From the NCBI GenBank assembly GCA_018806915.1, contig JAGKQI010000047.1, positions 682,001 to 746,000 of the forward strand: 64,000 nt of DNA. The letters run 5' to 3'. Origin of the DNA: Phytophthora colocasiae. Lineage: Eukaryota > Oomycota > Peronosporomycetes > Peronosporales > Peronosporaceae. Shown here one piece after another: positions 11,039 to 21,236 of the stretch. The translations under genes and the position numbers were made by a program. The notes beneath the pieces were generated by a model. The model was not told the origin of the DNA. It made no database searches and saw only the letters and a list, made by a program, of their open reading frames with translations. Every line of letters begins with the position of its first letter. Within the stretch, counting starts at the first letter, position 1.

Positions 11039-12008
11039 TTAGGTAAAAGCTCACCGAGGCGTTTGGTACGCGCCTTCTTGGCCTTGCGCGCATCACGCAA
11101 TTTCTGTACGAGCTCCTTTTTTTCGTCCTCACTTGCCTCCGTACACTCACGCAGCCAATGCATGGCCTTGCATTTCGGACATGGACCTGGAGGTTGACGT
11201 GAAGCCTCTGTTTTAGCCTTGGGCTTGGTCTTCTGATCGACCTTTACTCTCGCAGTGTCTCTACTAGTCGACTCTTGAAGCGCCGTTCCGTTCGACTGCT
11301 TCGATTGCTTCTTATCCTTTTGCTTCTTAGACGAAATAGCCTCACGCCCGGACGCCTCCTGTCGCTGTTTCTTTTGGCGCTGATAATAGCGCTCATGCTC
11401 CGTTGCACGCTCGACTATCAGATCGAAAAGAAGTTTCGCGTTGGACGCGGCAGCCTTGTCAGTAAAACGGACTCTCTGCTTCACTTCCTTCTTTAACGCC
11501 TCTGGCCGTAGCGATGCTATCAACCGCTTGCACTTCTCTTTCACGCCATCTACCTCAGAAAAACATTCTGTCAAGCCATTCTCCAACGTAATGGTATTAA
11601 ACAGCATGAAGTAGTCGATATAGCGGGCTCTCACGTCGCTCTCGGCCATGTTGGGCTTTAGTTCACGCTCATAAAGGTCCTTGATGTCAGGCAAGGAGCC
11701 GTTTTTCACGCTCGAGATGATCTTCTCGATCTCAGTTATCAGCATGTCGTCGGTGGCGTTAGCTGGCGAGACTCCAAGCTGGAGCTCGCAGAAAGCGTCC
11801 AGCAGGTGGGGTTGAATGCTCCTGCGACAGACTCTACCACAGCTTCAAAAGCTTCACCAGTCACACGGCAGCGCGCGTGCAGCTTCGCCTCATAGTCGTG
11901 TCTTTCCTTCCTCCAGTTCACCAGTGCTCCATGAGAGGTCGACACTATCTTTGGTGGTAAAACCGGGGTAAACAGTGGTACAGAACCAGTCGCTCCAGCG
12001 TCCGCCAT
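10963..12008 (-). pseudogene. Gypsy gag with zinc knuckle
   Basis: Two overlapping frames (11739-12008, then 10963-11745) encode gag. A one-base shift near 11815 separates them. The C-terminal part has a zinc-knuckle-like motif CPKCKAMHWLREC (spacing C2C3H4C, one residue shorter than the standard C2C4H4C) between lysine-rich stretches. Gag packages the RNA into particles. With the frameshift the full protein cannot be made from this copy. Confidence 0.8.
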
Positions 12009-12316
12009 CTTGAGTTGTCTTCAACTTCAGTTGTCCACTAGCTGTACAACAGGTCGTTGCACTTCAATGGAAAACCTACTAAAGAATTCTTTGTAGTATT
12101 CCCGGGGTCGAAATTCAAAGTCGTTAACACAAGGCAATGCGGGGGCTAGCCCGCAGGAACTGTAGCCTAGTGTATTGATAAGAAATTGAAGAGTGAGCTT
12201 CGGCAACGAGCCTCCACTCAGAGAGAACGAGTACTTGAAGGCAGAACTCCTTGAAGTTGCTGCTCGCCAAGCAATCATTCCTAAGGATACATGTAGCTAG
12301 ACATACAAGCTCCAAG

Positions 12317-12475
12317 TGCAAACAAAGTCAGCCACTAACAGCCTGACCTGTTATAACATGTAGAACATGAAGTTGCCTCAGCTGATGCTGTAGGACACAG
12401 TCTGTGATGTCTGCTTGGGGAGTGCGCAGTCTGTTGCACGTTAGAACTAAGCTTTAGAGCCTAGGTTCTACTACA
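12317..12475 (-). repeat. Gypsy LTR (5' LTR)
   Basis: Identical over 159 bp to 7798-7956. On the minus strand the internal sequence after the LTR begins CTTGGAGCTTG; the TGG two bases in could begin a tRNA primer-binding site, but I could not assign the tRNA. Confidence 0.9.
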
Positions 12476-13020
12476 CCATTATTGCTGATGAAACATCTTT
12501 ACGAGTGCGCTGATTAGACTTGTATATATTGAGCTCGTCCTCATCCACTGATTCCAACGCGATGATACAGTTGAGCTTTGTGGAGACATTCGTTGAGACG
12601 ATGCATTGTGGATATTAGCGTTGCCTCAGTCGTAGTCGTCTCGCGTGGTGACGTGCCCTAGACGTTCGGAAATACTGATCTTAGAGTTATGGACACTGAA
12701 CAAGACTGCCTCGTAAACTTGCTTGAGTGATTCTACTCCAGGAAATCTACAGTTCGGTAAAGAACAGCACACACGTCTCCAGCTGCTGTCTCGTAGCGAT
12801 CACCACTGGAATAGGAAGAAGATGGCTGGATTCAGGCCTACGAGTGACGCTGTTGATCTTGATCTTCGGTCCTCGTTTGGCTGAAAATCAAACAGCAAAG
12901 AATGAATAAACTCGATAAAAAAGTGAATTCGACAGATAATCTACCTTCAGCAGCGACGATCAGCTTCGTACAAGGCTCATTTGCTTCTGGTACTGCTTCA
13001 TCCACAGCCTCATAGCCCAT
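12476..13020 (-). pseudogene. duplicated remnant of an M96-like gene
   Basis: This is the copy-B version of the broken family member at 5846-6390, cut off by the Gypsy LTR so that the last C-terminal residues are missing. Same stops and frameshifts as copy A, so decay preceded duplication. Confidence 0.75.
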
Positions 13021-13151
13021 GATGAACTCGTAGACATCGCGGAACTTTTGTTGTCAAAGAGAGTTTTCTAGTGGGGATTCCAGTTTAAACCCGGCACCAA
13101 CGAGGCTTACTCAACCAGTCTCCCTCGACGACGAACTTCAGTCACAGCCAG

Positions 13152-13298
13152 AAAAAAACATAAAACCAATACATAGTCTGAAAGTGTACAAGAGTCTTTA
13201 CGAATGCGTTGCCTTACTCTAGATGATCTAGAGTAAGGCAACGCATTCGTAAAGACTCTTGTACACTTTCAGACTATGTATTGGTTTTATGTTTTTTT
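13152..13298. repeat. perfect 72-bp-arm palindrome, copy B
   Basis: Arms 13152-13223 and 13227-13298 are exact reverse complements. The centre is TGA, the reverse complement of the TCA centre in copy A. Confidence 0.95.
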
Positions 13299-13408
13299 GC
13301 TCGATCTAGAGTCTAGATCGAGCTCTACCAGCAGGCTGAAAATCCCATCAAGTCATTCAGCTTGAAAAAGGTAGGTTCTCACCCAAACCTGCAATTCGTC
13401 AAATTCGT

Positions 13409-14011
13409 CTAATTCGTCAGCTTCTTGGTGACCTCAGCGAACGACTGACCCTGTGTGGTAGCGAGACCCAGCTCCAGCTCTGTCGGCTGACGAGAACCGT
13501 CACCCTTGGAGAAAGTGCCAGCGCCCCACGGAGAGCCGCCGTGCATCTCGTCCATGTTGAGGAGGTCCTTGCTACGGTACCCGAGAGGCACGTAGGTGAT
13601 ACCCTGGTGCGCCAGGAACGTCACAGCCGTGAACGCCGTCGTCTCCTGACCGCCGCCTTGGGTGCCCGTGCTGAAGAAGAGGCCACCGGTCTTACCTGCC
13701 AGCGCGCCCGTAGCCCACAGACTGCCGCACGAGTCGAAGAACGCCTTGATCTGCGCTGGCATCGTGCCAAAACGGCACGGGAAGCCGAAGAGGATGCCGT
13801 CGGCCTCTCTCAGGGTCTCGATTGTCGCGACGGGGTGGTCCTTCTTGGGCGGTGCGTGCATCTTAATCAACACTTCCTCTGGGAGCGTCTCCTTCACCTG
13901 GTAGATGGTGGCTGTGACTCCGGCAACGGACTCGATCCCCTTCTTGGCGGCGTCAGCGAGTTTGGCAACGTGGCCATAGGTGGAGTAGTAGACGATGGCG
14001 ATCTTGGTCAT
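13409..14011 (-). CDS. WrbA-type NAD(P)H:quinone oxidoreductase, copy B
   Basis: Encodes the same 200 residues as copy A. At least one synonymous change is visible (a G/A difference near 13977). All flavodoxin-fold landmarks are intact, and the initiator motif at 14056-14071 is preserved. The upstream region changes at 14135, about 120 bp before the ATG, so regulatory sequence beyond that point differs from copies A and C. Confidence 0.92.
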   Translation of the reverse strand: MTKIAIVYYSTYGHVAKLADAAKKGIESVAGVTATIYQVKETLPEEVLIKMHAPPKKDHPVATIETLREADGILFGFPCRFGTMPAQIKAFFDSCGSLWATGALAGKTGGLFFSTGTQGGGQETTAFTAVTFLAHQGITYVPLGYRSKDLLNMDEMHGGSPWGAGTFSKGDGSRQPTELELGLATTQGQSFAEVTKKLTN

Positions 14012-14055
14012 GGCGATGGTTTGTTAGTGTTATTCTTTGTTGCGTGGAACGGAGC

Positions 14056-14071
14056 AAATTCAGGAATGAGG
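14056..14071 (-). promoter_or_regulatory. oomycete initiator (INR) of WrbA copy B
   Basis: Same 16 bases and spacing as in copy A. Confidence 0.6.
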
Positions 14072-14134
14072 AAGCAGGACTTGATGTTGAGGCTTGCTAA
14101 GGCAGGAACGAGCACCTTTGAAGTATGTGGCAGG

Positions 14135-14711
14135 AATTTCGTTCCAGACTTGGATCATTTCATACGGGATAGCGTAGCAAAAACCCGTATACATACATGT
14201 ACCTTTCGTAATGCTCAATACTGTGTTGACGGACAATGATGGCAAAAACAGGGTGTAGACTTGCTTCATTTTGTTTATACAGCGTACAGTAAGTAGTTTC
14301 TGTTTGCTGGTGTGGGTTTTACTATTCTTCTGTTACTACTGCGCATGCATCGAGCATTCGAACCAACGTACCCCTCTCAAACGTAGCTAAGTCGCCCCCC
14401 CCCCCCGAAATAAAAACGATCCTCTACAACTTGTAGCTGAAATACAACTTGTAGAGTGGTAGTGCAGCCCCCAAACTAAACTAACCGCGAGAGAATGTTG
14501 TATTTTCACCAGAATTGGACATATATTTGTTGATGAAGCTGCATGTTTTAAACAAAATGCCCGCTACACCACGCTAGCATAGCGGTACATGTACTACGAG
14601 AAAGACGTCAGATGCGTACATATGGATTTTTCTACTATGGTGTCCCATGTGAAAGAATCGTGCTCGATTACAGAAACCAATTGTCTAAACTGTTGCACAT
14701 GTACGCCGAAG
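14135..14711. other. unique spacer between WrbA copies B and C
   Basis: No gene is seen. The stretch contains a run of about 13 cytosines near 14395 and an imperfect inverted repeat around 14433-14457 (CTACAACTTGTAG units). It separates two divergently transcribed copies of the same gene, so it may act as their shared upstream region. Confidence 0.5.
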
Positions 14712-15066
14712 CCAAAACGTTTGTGGCTGCTGTACGCGGTATGTCTGTTTTCGCTCAGAGCATCTCCACCGGTAGGACTTTCGGTCTCAATCTCTCGGTT
14801 AGAACCTATTGTTGCCTGTGTAGCTCCCACGGAGTAGTTTTAAGACCTAGTACCGGCGGCGACCAGGAGCTAGTTGATTAACTCTAAGGCAGAATAGCAC
14901 CAAAAGAAGAGAAATTAGATTGAGATGAAATACGAGTCAACTCACATGAATAACTAATCACATCCGTAGCAGCTGGGGTATCAGCACAATATTACGTCTG
15001 GAACCTGCCACATACTTCAAAGGTGCTCGTTCCTGCCTTAGCAAGCCTCAACATCAAGTCCTGCTT

Positions 15067-15082
15067 CCTCATTCCTGAATTT
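15067..15082 (+). promoter_or_regulatory. oomycete initiator (INR) of WrbA copy C
   Basis: CCTCATTCCTGAATTT, 45-60 bp upstream of the ATG at 15127. Confidence 0.65.
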
Positions 15083-15126
15083 GCTCCGTTCCACGCAACA
15101 AAGAATAACACTAACAAACCATCGCC

Positions 15127-15729
15127 ATGACCAAGATCGCCATCGTCTACTACTCCACCTACGGCCACGTTGCCAAACTCGCTGACGCCGCCAAGAAGGG
15201 GATCGAGTCCGTTGCCGGAGTCACAGCCACCATCTACCAGGTGAAGGAGACGCTCCCAGAGGAAGTGTTGATTAAGATGCACGCACCGCCCAAGAAGGAC
15301 CACCCCGTCGCGACAATCGAGACCCTGAGAGAGGCCGACGGCATCCTCTTCGGCTTCCCGTGCCGTTTTGGCACGATGCCAGCGCAGATCAAGGCGTTCT
15401 TCGACTCGTGCGGCAGTCTGTGGGCTACGGGCGCGCTGGCAGGTAAGACCGGTGGCCTCTTCTTCAGCACGGGCACCCAAGGCGGCGGTCAGGAGACGAC
15501 GGCGTTCACGGCTGTGACGTTCCTGGCGCACCAGGGTATCACCTACGTGCCTCTCGGGTACCGTAGCAAGGACCTCCTCAACATGGACGAGATGCACGGC
15601 GGCTCTCCGTGGGGCGCTGGCACTTTCTCCAAGGGTGACGGTTCTCGTCAGCCGACAGAGCTGGAGCTGGGTCTCGCTACCACACAGGGTCAGTCGTTCG
15701 CTGAGGTCACCAAGAAGCTGACGAATTAG
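15127..15729 (+). CDS. WrbA-type NAD(P)H:quinone oxidoreductase, copy C
   Basis: Encodes the same 200-residue protein as the two minus-strand copies. It has the longest conserved upstream region (to 14712) and the unrearranged 3' flank, so it is the best candidate for the parental gene. Codon use is strongly GC-biased at third positions compared with the nearby transposon genes, as expected of an expressed host gene. Confidence 0.93.
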   Translation: MTKIAIVYYSTYGHVAKLADAAKKGIESVAGVTATIYQVKETLPEEVLIKMHAPPKKDHPVATIETLREADGILFGFPCRFGTMPAQIKAFFDSCGSLWATGALAGKTGGLFFSTGTQGGGQETTAFTAVTFLAHQGITYVPLGYRSKDLLNMDEMHGGSPWGAGTFSKGDGSRQPTELELGLATTQGQSFAEVTKKLTN

Positions 15730-15826
15730 ACGAATTTGACGAATTGCAGGTTTGGGTGAGAACCTACCTTTTTCAAGCTGAATGACTTGATGGGATTTTC
15801 AGCCTGCTGGTAGAGCTCGATCTAGA

Positions 15827-16421
15827 GTAAGACAACTCATTTGTAAAGACTCCTGTACACTTTCAGATGTATTGGTTTGGTTTTATGTTTTTCTGGCTGT
15901 GGTTGTTGTTGTGAATCGCTAAAATATTTGGAAATGAGTACCAACTTGTCGCCATATTCAGAAGATTAGCTGGAGTTGATGCCCGCCGCCTTGGTTGAGT
16001 TAGCCTAGTTAGTGTTGAAGCAACTTTCAGATTCAATAGGATTTTCAGCCTGGTGGTGTGAGTTTGAGCTAGCCTAAACCATGCATAGACTTTTGTGCAC
16101 TTTCAAGTTTAGTAAAAGTAAACATGTTGAATCGGCACACGGGTTGACAGCATTCAGCGCTATCTGGTACCTTTCGCATGGTGTTCGTTGCCCTGCGTCT
16201 CTTGATGACGTACAAACTCCACAACAACAAGCATTTCAAGGTTGTGCAGACTGGCCGCAGTCAAAATGTGCAGAATGGACCCACACTTTAATACATACAA
16301 CCGATTTTTGCTGCGGCAAAAGTTGGATAGCAGTATTACATCGGAATACTCAATTACCGGTGACAGGAAGAGATAAACGAGCTCCAAATAGAAAAGAAAG
16401 CCACATTCTCCAGTACTAGTA
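15827..16421. other. no gene seen
   Basis: The first 65 bp are the WrbA 3' flank that forms the palindrome arms in copies A and B. The remainder has only short frames (longest 112 codons at 16081-16419) without recognisable features. Confidence 0.5.
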
Positions 16422-16531
16422 CACTGCGCGACAGGTTAGATCGGACACCTACAAAAGTTGCTGTAGCTGCGTCAATTTATTTGAGTTGAGCCATACTGTG
16501 CTAACGAACGCGAATTTGATCTCTGTAGGGT
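16422..16531 (+). mobile_element. partial MITE left of the Copia element
   Basis: Matches, in inverted orientation, part of 24418-24611. It begins CACTGCGCGACAGGTTAGAT directly after TA, consistent with a Tc1/mariner-like MITE end. It is cut off near 16531, just before the Copia target site. Confidence 0.6.
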
Positions 16532-16536
16532 ACCTC

Positions 16537-16695
16537 TATTGGAAAGTGGACTACTACTTAGGGCCGTTGAAAGCCGTTGAGTACGTAGCAATGATAGGGT
16601 ACTACTGGTTAGTGCAAAACAGAAGGCCCGAGAGGCGCCAGTCCAAGATTACCCCCTTTAACAACAAGTTGCCTGCGTGTTACCAGATTCCAATA
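16537..16695 (+). repeat. Copia LTR (5')
   Basis: 159 bp, starting TATTGGAAAG and ending GATTCCAATA. Differs from 24232-24390 at three visible positions. The five bases before it (ACCTC, 16532-16536) recur after the right LTR. Confidence 0.92.
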
Positions 16696-16708
16696 GGGTT
16701 ACGAGCCC
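16696..16708 (+). promoter_or_regulatory. Copia primer-binding site, half-tRNA type
   Basis: Immediately after the 5' LTR lies GGGTTACGAGCCC. It is one mismatch from the complement of the anticodon arm of initiator methionine tRNA (GGGCTCATAACCC). Priming by an internal fragment of that tRNA is known for Drosophila copia; its use here is inferred from the match. Confidence 0.65.
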
Positions 16709-16777
16709 AACTCTACGACTTCGCTAGCGCACACGGCGCGATTCGAGACAGCTAGAAGATCAGTAACAGAGGCAACA

Positions 16778-18467
16778 ATGTCTTCATCTTCCGACTCAGA
16801 CGACAGCAAGCACAAGAAGAAGGGCTTCAAGATAGGATCTAAGGGAATTCCGGTCCGTTGGGACGGGGAAGACTGGATATTCTATAAACAGTCAATGATC
16901 AACGCGTTTGAAAAGAGCTTGTTGGATGAGATTGTTCTCGGCACGAAGACCGAAGGAGACACAGAGGAAGAGAAAAATGACTTCAAGAATAAGCAGGCCA
17001 AGGTGAAGATACTCATCCAGGGTTCACTGTCGATGCGACTAGCCAAGCAAGTGATGTCAAAGAAGACAGGCACTGAAATGTGGCGTGAGCTGTGCAGCAT
17101 CTACGACGGGAAGACGAACTCGGCCACGAAGGCGCAGAAGGTGTATCGCCTGAAAGGTGAATTACACAGGACTCACCTGCGCACCAATGGTGATGTGCGT
17201 AGCTATCTCTACAAGATGTTCGAGATGATGGAGCAGCTGAAGGACTTGGAGGCACCTGTGAATGATCTACAAATGGTGGATATTCTCCTGCGTAGTCTGC
17301 CAAACCAGATGTGCTACAACGAGCTACAAAGGAAAGTTTTGTTCAGTAAGGACATGAGCAAATACACACCAGAGAATATCCGTGAGCTGATTTTGACTGC
17401 AGAATCACGAAGCAAAGACTGGGATAGTCATGCATTTGGAAACAACACAAGCAAGAAGATGCAAGGAAGCTCTTCAGGGACTCGGAGGACTAGTAAGCAG
17501 CAAAACCACGGAAAAGAATTCAAGAAGAAGATTGACATTGCGGATGTCGAGTGCTTCAACTGTGGTGGTAAGGGGCACTACAAAAGTGACTGTCCGGACC
17601 TGTTGGCTGAAGAAAAACGTGAGCAGCCAAGCGGACGGAAGAATGCAAAACCGAAGTATGCATGTTCGAAGAAAGAACAAGGAGAGTCGAAACAAAAACC
17701 TCAGGTGTCGGCGCACTCGCTCAAGCGTGATGTGGTGGTCAGTGACGTTGTGAAGCATGCAGCAAAAGACTACGACCCGAACCGGTGGTACTTCGACACA
17801 GGTAGCAATGCTCACATCGTGGCGAATAAGGAGTACTTCACATCACTCCAAAGTATGGATGATAGCGACTGGAACCCGACAGTTTCAGGGTTTACCGACA
17901 GTGGAGTAGCTCAAGCAGAGGGGTTTGGAACTGTACTGCTAGATACAATGGTTGACGAGCAAATGGTGACAGTATTTCTGGAAGATGTACTGTATGTGCC
18001 AAAGGCTGGGTGTAACTTGTTCTCACCAGGACAGGCTTTGGACCAGGGGTTCAAGATGTCGTGGGACCAAGACACGAAGATGTTCGGGATGTCGAAGGAA
18101 GGCACTGAAGTGATTCGCACGACATACGAGCACCAGCTTTGGACGTTCGGAACCCACAATGTTTGTGGGGAGAAGGCAAATAATAGCAAAATATCAACCA
18201 AGAAACATGTTATTGCGAACTTTACGGTGACCGATGGTGTTGCAGATATCGATTTGTGGCACGCGCGTCTAGGACATACATGTCCAGAATATATCCGATT
18301 GATGGTGGACCGAGGCATGGCAAAGGGCATCATGCTGAAGAAGCGTGGCAAGTTTGACTGTGCTGACTGCCATTTCGGGAGGCATAAAAGGAAAACGTTC
18401 CAGAAGAACCTCGAGCGTAAGATCACGCGCGTCAATGACATAGTGTTTGCAGATCTGCTCATACCGG
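16778..18467 (+). pseudogene. Copia gag-protease-integrase N-terminus
   Basis: The frame opens at ATG 16778. It encodes a Copia-type gag, a CCHC zinc knuckle CFNCGGKGHYKSDC (about residues 262-275), an aspartic protease with WYFDTGSNAHIV, and the pre-integrase zinc-binding segment (DLWHARLGHTC ... CADCHFGRH). It is cut at 18467 by a MULE insertion; the integrase reading resumes at 20479. Confidence 0.92.
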
Positions 18468-20469
18468 GGGGACGGGCTTTTTTATGAGGAACGGTGTCTG
18501 CTTTCTGAGGAACAGCTAGAAAAGGATGATAATTGAGGAACAGCGGCGAAATGGATGCTCGCTGAGTAATTTCCAACAACCAAGTCAAACACTATGCAAT
18601 GCGTGTATATTCTACATCTAGACGGTAGTCTCGAACGGAATGGGCCCAGTTACATTTACGTCGTGAATGTAAGCTGCATGAACGAGCTCAGCAAGAGCTT
18701 CGCAACGAGAACTTCTCGCTTGTTCGCAAACTTAACCAGCCAAAGGTAAATGCCTTTTTCTTCCGTCCAAGAGAATACATTCCCCAGCAAAAAATGGCTT
18801 GGACCGTCAGGGTCTGTTGCGTTGACTGGAAATTCCTTCATCACGTTCCAGTGAAGTGGCGTCGCTGGCTGGTTCAGGAAATCTTTCACAAGCACATCTA
18901 CCGAGAATTGATGCGAATTGTCTCCACCTGAGTGCAGAGAGCCTTTTGCTTTGCGCTGTCCACCACTGCGTTTTCGGGCAGGTAATGCCATAAGCATTCC
19001 TTCGATGCTGATATCGCCTTGTAGAACCATAGTTGCAATCACGTGCGAGCATTGCCAGCCATTGTGTGCAAACGTTTTGCAATCACAAGCATATTTACTC
19101 CTGATGCTTTCGATCTATACGCAGCAAACACAATCAATTTAAGCGGATTCATTAGAAGAAAGTAATTGTTGGCGGAACACCACAAACCTTTTCAGCTGAA
19201 AACTTACGCGTTGGGGCTAATCCATTTAGTTGTCCGGGTGAAGAACGCGGACTTGGTGCAGTGATAAGCAGTAAAGCTCGGCTTTAAAGACCGTGATGTC
19301 CTCGGGAAGTTTTCCGTTGAGGGAGTTCAGATACCTAAAGGTAAGCTCAGCATACAAGTGTGCGATCGAACACCACTTAACTATGATTGTGCGTTGCAAT
19401 ACAGTTGTGCGCGTTGACGATTAATTGCTGTTCCATGGATATTGCTTGCAGAGACGGTAAACTTAGGTGCGTTGAAGAGAATTGCCTTCAGCACTTTGGT
19501 ACGGGGAACTTTCACTGAGTAATAGTTCATTTTGTTTCGAAGGGGGAACTGGGCATGCACCACTTCATCACTCAAAAGCGGACCTGCGCCAAATAGACAC
19601 ATCTATGGTCAGTTTGAATATTACGCAGTATACACATCGTGTTGCACCTTCACAAAAGTGTCGTAGTTGCAGTCGAACGATCTGATCGCGCTGATGCTTC
19701 AAAATACCTGGCAAAGAGTCGTTCAACGCAACTGCTGTGCTTGCTCGAAGCGTAGCCGTACAGGTTTCCTTGATAGCTTGATGGTGAGATTCTAATGCAT
19801 TTTGACTAGGTGTCAAGCCAGGAACAGCAGCATTGTAGAACCAGTTTCCCCATTCATTCCCCATGTAGTACTCACGCATCCACTTAACGTAGTCCTCCTC
19901 TCCATGTTCACACCAATAGGCTAGAAACAGCTCCGCTAAAGCCAAAAACTGCTTCTGCGAGCGCCCTCGGCTAAGTAGAGAATATTCACATGTATGTTGG
20001 TGTCGTAAAATTCAGGCGTCTTCAGACGTTTGATGTTTTCGCGACTTTTCCAGCTAAAATGGGGATAGCAGTTCAGGAGCCTAATGCTAGGCCAAACGTC
20101 TTGATACGCATTAGCAATTCCAGCAGTTCGATCCAGGCTACCAAAAGCCAAGCACACGTCAATATCAAAGAAAATCTTCGCGTGTACTTGCATAGCACTC
20201 TAAACATGGTCGTGTAAGCAGTTTGGTGTTCCGTTTGGACAAACATATACAACCAAGGAACAAACGTCTTTGAGTAGTTCTTGCGAGCAAAATGACTTGT
20301 GTATGTCCCGAAGTCGACAAGCGTCCAGCCACCGTCGCATTCCCATGTGGCTATAAAGTGAGTAAATCGATTGTGCAAAACCATCCGATTTAGTAAAGTC
20401 CTCAATTTCAAATCGTTTGAATGTTTCCTCAAAAAGAAGCCGCTGTTTCCTCAATAAAAAGCCACACCC
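18468..20469 (-). mobile_element. nested MULE transposon
   Basis: This 2.0-kb insertion is flanked by the 9-bp duplication TCATACCGG (18459-18467 and 20470-20478). Its ends are imperfect inverted repeats: GGGCTTTTTTATGAGGAAC inside the left end against TGGCTTTTTATTGAGGAAAC inside the right end. The minus strand carries a decayed Mutator-like transposase in several frames. It includes the core segment with FGTYTSHFARKNYSKTF and a C-terminal SWIM zinc-finger pattern (CDC...CSH) near 19045-19090. Confidence 0.88.
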
Positions 20470-20478
20470 TCATACCGG

Positions 20479-20679
20479 GAGTGCACAACGGGACTCAGTA
20501 TACTGCGGTGCTCGTAGTACTGGATGGATACTCACGCTTTGTGACCACCTACCTGATGAAGTCTCGCACAGAGGGTGAGGTGAACCAGTTCATGAAGCAG
20601 TACATTGCATGGGCAGAAAGACAGCATGGAAAACGTGTTGGAGAGGTTGTAATTCGCAAATGGCGAAGTGATGAGCAAG
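20479..20679 (+). pseudogene. Copia integrase core, first part
   Basis: Continues the integrase interrupted at 18467 (GTQYTAVLVVLDGYSRFVTT, first catalytic Asp region) and is interrupted again at 20679 by a second insertion. Confidence 0.85.
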
Positions 20680-21226
20680 GGTGCGGATTTTTTTCAAGCA
20701 AAAAAAGGTTTTTTACCAAGCAACCCCGTTTCATGGTGACTTTTCAAGCAAATCGGATGGTTCGCAAGCAGCTATGGGATTTAGACAAGAAGTTACAAAA
20801 CAGAAGTTACAAAACGATCTTCTCCAGGAATACAAGCACATAAGAGCGGCCCACTACTAAACCAAAAGTGAAGTACACAAGCTTGAATCTGTGAAGCATG
20901 GCAGACAGCTCAGAGTACGACGTAGAATCGGACACCTCTAAAGATGAGCAAGGAGTTGAATCTCAAAACGCTCGCACCACACGTACAATCCAGGGGCGTA
21001 AGCGGTATGAACTAGTCGGTAGTTTTGCCACCAAGGAGGCTTGTAATGATCTCGTATACGCATGCTACGGGTGGAACCTTCACGCACTAAGAGGCAAGAC
21101 AGGGAAGCGAGAGATTTATATATTGATTACTTAAATTTGCTTGGCTTCCTTTTTTGCTTGAAAAACCACTTTGATTTCTGTTTGCTTGCGAACCATCCGG
21201 CATTTGCTCGAAAAAAATATTTTTCC
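20680..21226 (+). mobile_element. nested non-autonomous MULE-type element
   Basis: This 547-bp insertion is flanked by GATGAGCAAG (20670-20679 and 21227-21236). The ends form an imperfect inverted repeat rich in T runs (left GGTGCGGATTTTTTTCAAGC). It carries an ORF at 20898-21134 whose second half (ELVGSFATKEACNDLVYACY) resembles the N-terminal DNA-binding part of Mutator-like transposases. The catalytic part is absent, so it would need a transposase supplied by another copy. Confidence 0.8.
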
Positions 21227-21236
21227 GATGAGCAAG

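Larger units (their letters stand above)
7798..12475 (-). mobile_element. chromodomain Gypsy LTR retrotransposon, internally deleted
   Basis: The element is 4.68 kb long with identical 159-bp LTRs. On the minus strand, from 5' to 3', it has a leader, gag, protease, reverse transcriptase, an integrase core joined abruptly to the reverse transcriptase, and a chromodomain. RNase H and the integrase HHCC zinc-binding part are missing, so it is non-autonomous. The flanks show no target duplication: TTTGG before, CCATT after. The right flank begins exactly where duplication copy B begins. Confidence 0.9.
12476..14134. repeat. segmental duplication copy B
   Basis: Collinear near-identical copy of 5846-7505. 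It starts at the first base after the Gypsy LTR and stops at 14134, beyond which copy A and copy B are unrelated. It includes the family remnant (12476-13020), a palindrome (13152-13298) and a WrbA-type gene. Confidence 0.92.
14712..15826. repeat. inverted duplication copy C
   Basis: Reverse complement of 6683-7797, collinear without a gap. It carries a complete WrbA-type gene and about 400 bp of its upstream region. At 15826 it continues into downstream DNA that looks ancestral, because the palindrome found in copies A and B is absent and the flank occurs once. Confidence 0.9.

Noticed and set aside
14395..14407. poly-C run as a regulatory signal
   Set aside because: A simple homopolymer with no nearby motif; may even be a sequencing artefact.
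16160..16387. 75-codon frame upstream of the Copia element
   Set aside because: No homology recognised and overlapping frames on the other strand are equally long.
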